Below, piece by piece: positions 5,869 through 7,356 of a DNA stretch of 7,356 nt. The first letter of the stretch is position 1, and each line of letters opens with the position of its first letter. Source of the DNA: Olsenella urininfantis (GTDB taxonomy: Bacteria; Actinomycetota; Coriobacteriia; Coriobacteriales; Atopobiaceae); NCBI RefSeq assembly GCF_900155635.1, contig NZ_LT732540.1, positions 705,686-713,041 on the forward strand, written 5' to 3'. Both the position numbers and the translations under genes were made by a program. The notes beneath the pieces were generated by a model. That model was not told where the DNA came from and did not search any database. It saw nothing but the letters and a program-made list of their open reading frames with translations.

Positions 5869-6165
5869 ATGAAGGAAGTCGTTTTCACGGTCGAGGGCGT
5901 GGAGGGGGAGTTCTCCTGCGACGCCGACCAGCTCACGGACTACGACACGGCAAAGCTCATGTTCAATGCCGACGGGGACATGGGCGCGCCGTTCGAGGTC
6001 ATGGAGCGAATCTTCATGGGCCGCGACAGCGAGTACATGCGCAGGCTCGGCGGCAACGTGTCGCAAATCGACACCCTGGTCACGGCGGCGATGAACGCGG
6101 TGGGGGAGGACGCAAAAAACTCCTCGGCTTCGCCTCAGACCTCGAACGCCACCGGGGCGAAGTAG
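5869..6165 (+). CDS. Tail assembly chaperone, short form (lambda gpG-like)
   Basis: This 98-residue acidic protein starts at ATG 5869 behind GGAGGGG (5860-5866). Sequence similarity to lambda G is not visible, but position, size and two-frame architecture are decisive: it lies between the major tail protein and the tape measure, and the second frame is entered by a -1 shift. It ends in two tandem TAG codons (6163-6168). It binds the tape measure and recruits tail tube subunits. The reading frame is also open upstream of 5869 inside the tail gene, but without a ribosome site. Confidence 0.87.
   Translation: MKEVVFTVEGVEGEFSCDADQLTDYDTAKLMFNADGDMGAPFEVMERIFMGRDSEYMRRLGGNVSQIDTLVTAAMNAVGEDAKNSSASPQTSNATGAK
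6114..6120 (+). promoter_or_regulatory. Slippery heptamer A-AAA-AAC for programmed -1 frameshift
   Basis: In the chaperone frame the site reads GCA AAA AAC TCC, so the heptamer A AAA AAC is in the exact X-XXY-YYZ phase. The last codon read is number 84; the ribosome then continues at CTC 6120. The result is a fusion of about 216 residues. A purine-rich GGGGGAGGA (6102-6110) just upstream could act as an internal Shine-Dalgarno-like element, although it is close. Confidence 0.92.
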
Positions 6166-6518
6166 TAGCGGACTTCCAGCAGTTCTACGGCATCGCCCTC
6201 CCGTTGGAGGGCGGGCCGCAGGACTGTGGGCGGATGGCGCTGCTCTGGAAGCACCTCCCGGCGGAGTCCAGGGCGGCACGCAGGCAGTGCCCCGAGCTTG
6301 AGTGGGGCGTGGAGGCGTACCTGCTCCGGCTCATCGAGAACGAGCTTGCGGGGCTTACGTGGGGCATGTCCGACCCCAAGAGGAGGCCTCCGAGGCCGCC
6401 CGAGCCGGTGAAGATGCCAGGGGAGCTGGCGGAGGCGAGGGAGCGCAGGGACAGCGCCCTGCGCGACAAGGAGGAGATAACGAGGCTTCTGGGATTGGAG
6501 GGGCGCGTAGATGGCTAA
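6120..6518 (+). CDS. Tail assembly chaperone, -1 frame extension (lambda GT-like T domain)
   Basis: This frame has no own good start before TTG 6204. It is read as the C-terminal 132 residues after the -1 shift at 6114-6120. The conserved beginning, LLGFASDLERHRGEVVADFQ with QFYGIALP next, precedes TTG 6204 and shows that translation comes from the shift, not from an internal start. It is followed by a helical region (MALLWKHLP, then WGVEAYLLRLIENELAGL) and a Pro/Arg-rich hinge ending in a charged helix, as in T domains that bind the tape measure. The tape measure gene overlaps its stop by 8 bp. Confidence 0.9.
   Translation, partial: LLGFASDLERHRGEVVADFQQFYGIALPLEGGPQDCGRMALLWKHLPAESRAARRQCPELEWGVEAYLLRLIENELAGLTWGMSDPKRRPPRPPEPVKMPGELAEARERRDSALRDKEEITRLLGLEGRVDG
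6128..6162 (+). promoter_or_regulatory. Stem-loop stimulating the -1 frameshift
   Basis: CTTCGCCTC (6128-6136) pairs with GGGGCGAAG (6154-6162), nine pairs with one T-G wobble, around a 17-nt loop. It begins 7 nt after the slippery heptamer, the usual distance, and ends directly before the short-form stop codon. Confidence 0.8.
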
Positions 6519-7356
6519 CGTGGGGACCGCATACGTGGCGATAATGCCATCCATGGACGGGTTCGCCAAGAAGATTTGCAGCGACTTCGGCAGCGCCGGC
6601 ACGTCCGCCGGGAAGACCTTCGGCAACGGCCTGTCCGGCGGCACCGAGAGGGGGGCCTCCAAGTCGAGGGGCGCCATCTCCAACCTCGCGGCCACGGCCA
6701 AGGACCAAGCGGGCTACATGGCCCTCGCCTTCGAGGAGTCGGGGGCGAGGCTCAGGGCCGCGATGACGCAGAGCGGCGCGTGGCAGACCCTGACGGGCTA
6801 CGCCACGTCCGCATCGAACAGCATCAAGGGCGCGTTCGTGGGGATAAGGGAGGGCATGGCCTCCAAGCTCTCCGGCGCGGCCTCCGCCGTGAGGGCGGGG
6901 CTTTCCACGGTCGCCTCCGTGGGCAGGTCAATCATGGCGGCTGCGGCGAACCTGATACCGCAGCCCCTGGAGAGCGTGGCGGGCAGGGCCGGGTCTTTGC
7001 TCTCCACCGTCTCGGGCGCGGTGAAGACCGGCCTCTCCACGGCGGCGAGCGCGGGCAAGTCCATCATGGGCGCGGCGGCCACGCACATCCTGACGCCCTT
7101 GAAGTCCCTCGGCTCCACCGTGGGAACCATCCTCGGCCCCATCGCCTCCACCGCCAAGGCCGCGCTCGCGCCCATGGCCCCGGCCCTAGGCTCGGCTGGC
7201 AGCGAGGCGGCGTCCAGGCTCAAGGACGGCATGTCCAAGGCGGCGGGCCACGTGACGAGCGCCCTAAGGACGGCAGCGAAGGCCGCAGGCGTGGGCGCGG
7301 TGGCGGTGGTCACGGCGGCAACAGGTGTAACGGGGGCGGGGCTGAACAGCTATGCC
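6511..7356 (+). CDS. Tail tape measure protein, N-terminal part (runs off window)
   Basis: The frame is open from ATG 6511 (GGAGGGG at 6496-6502 upstream) to the window edge, giving 282 residues without a stop. The N terminus GTAYVAIMPSMDGFAKKI is typical of siphophage tape measures. The rest is Ala/Gly/Ser-rich helix. Residues 127-170 and 171-214 are a tandem 44-residue repeat (GLSTVASVGRSIM versus GLSTAASAGKSIM), and 44 is four times the 11-residue period known from tape measures. A hydrophobic stretch near residues 261-278 may be the first of the membrane-active segments. The protein sets tail length and is ejected with DNA. GC reaches about 78% here. Confidence 0.92.
   Translation, partial: MANVGTAYVAIMPSMDGFAKKICSDFGSAGTSAGKTFGNGLSGGTERGASKSRGAISNLAATAKDQAGYMALAFEESGARLRAAMTQSGAWQTLTGYATSASNSIKGAFVGIREGMASKLSGAASAVRAGLSTVASVGRSIMAAAANLIPQPLESVAGRAGSLLSTVSGAVKTGLSTAASAGKSIMGAAATHILTPLKSLGSTVGTILGPIASTAKAALAPMAPALGSAGSEAASRLKDGMSKAAGHVTSALRTAAKAAGVGAVAVVTAATGVTGAGLNSYA
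6889..7152 (+). repeat. Tandem 132-bp (44-residue) repeat inside the tape measure gene
   Basis: Unit 1 covers 6889-7020 and unit 2 covers 7021-7152. The first 20 residues of the units align almost perfectly (V-GLST-AS-G-SIM-AAA), and the PL-S pair later in each unit also matches. The DNA has diverged, so this is an old duplication. A third, weaker unit may lie before 6889. Confidence 0.6.

Overview
The window is a piece of a tailed-phage (siphovirus) structural operon, most likely from a prophage. Every gene I can support lies on the + strand. Genes are packed head to tail with 4-26 bp overlaps or gaps of about 2-15 bp. The one exception is a leader of about 240 bp in front of the scaffold gene. 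The DNA is GC-rich (60-78% in blocks I counted by hand) and ribosome binding sites are GGAGG-like. This suggests a high-GC Gram-positive host, perhaps a gut actinobacterium of the Coriobacteriia type. The host call is inference from composition and protein style, not from a match.

Layout. Positions 2-865 hold the C-terminal part of the portal protein. Positions 840-1727 hold a MuF-type minor head protein. Positions 1649-2077 hold, in the -1 frame relative to MuF, a CdiA-like PD-(D/E)XK nuclease toxin domain. Positions 2078-2314 are a structured non-coding segment: a hairpin that reads as a minus-strand terminator, a strong plus-strand intrinsic terminator, and three small hairpins that share a GCAC loop. 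Then follow the scaffold protein (2315-2773), an HK97-fold major capsid protein (2788-3666), a small unknown protein (3679-3888), head-tail connector and completion proteins (3892-5260), the major tail protein (5273-5860), the two-frame tail assembly chaperone with a textbook -1 frameshift site (5869-6518), and the start of the tape measure protein (6511 to the window edge).

How they work together. Portal, scaffold and capsid protein build the procapsid. The connector proteins close the neck. The major tail protein polymerises around the tape measure, which the chaperones (short form and -1 fusion) hold soluble. MuF proteins ride inside the capsid with the portal, and in some temperate phages they carry polymorphic toxin domains at their C terminus.

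The most unusual part is 1600-2310. The nuclease-like toxin domain has the right position and composition to be the C-terminal cargo of the MuF protein, but it is out of frame by one base. Either a programmed -1 frameshift makes a minority of toxin-armed MuF proteins, or the toxin has been disarmed by an indel. The domain is lower in GC (about 53%) than the genes around it. It has no recognisable immunity gene next to it and is followed directly by terminators, so it looks like an exchangeable cassette.
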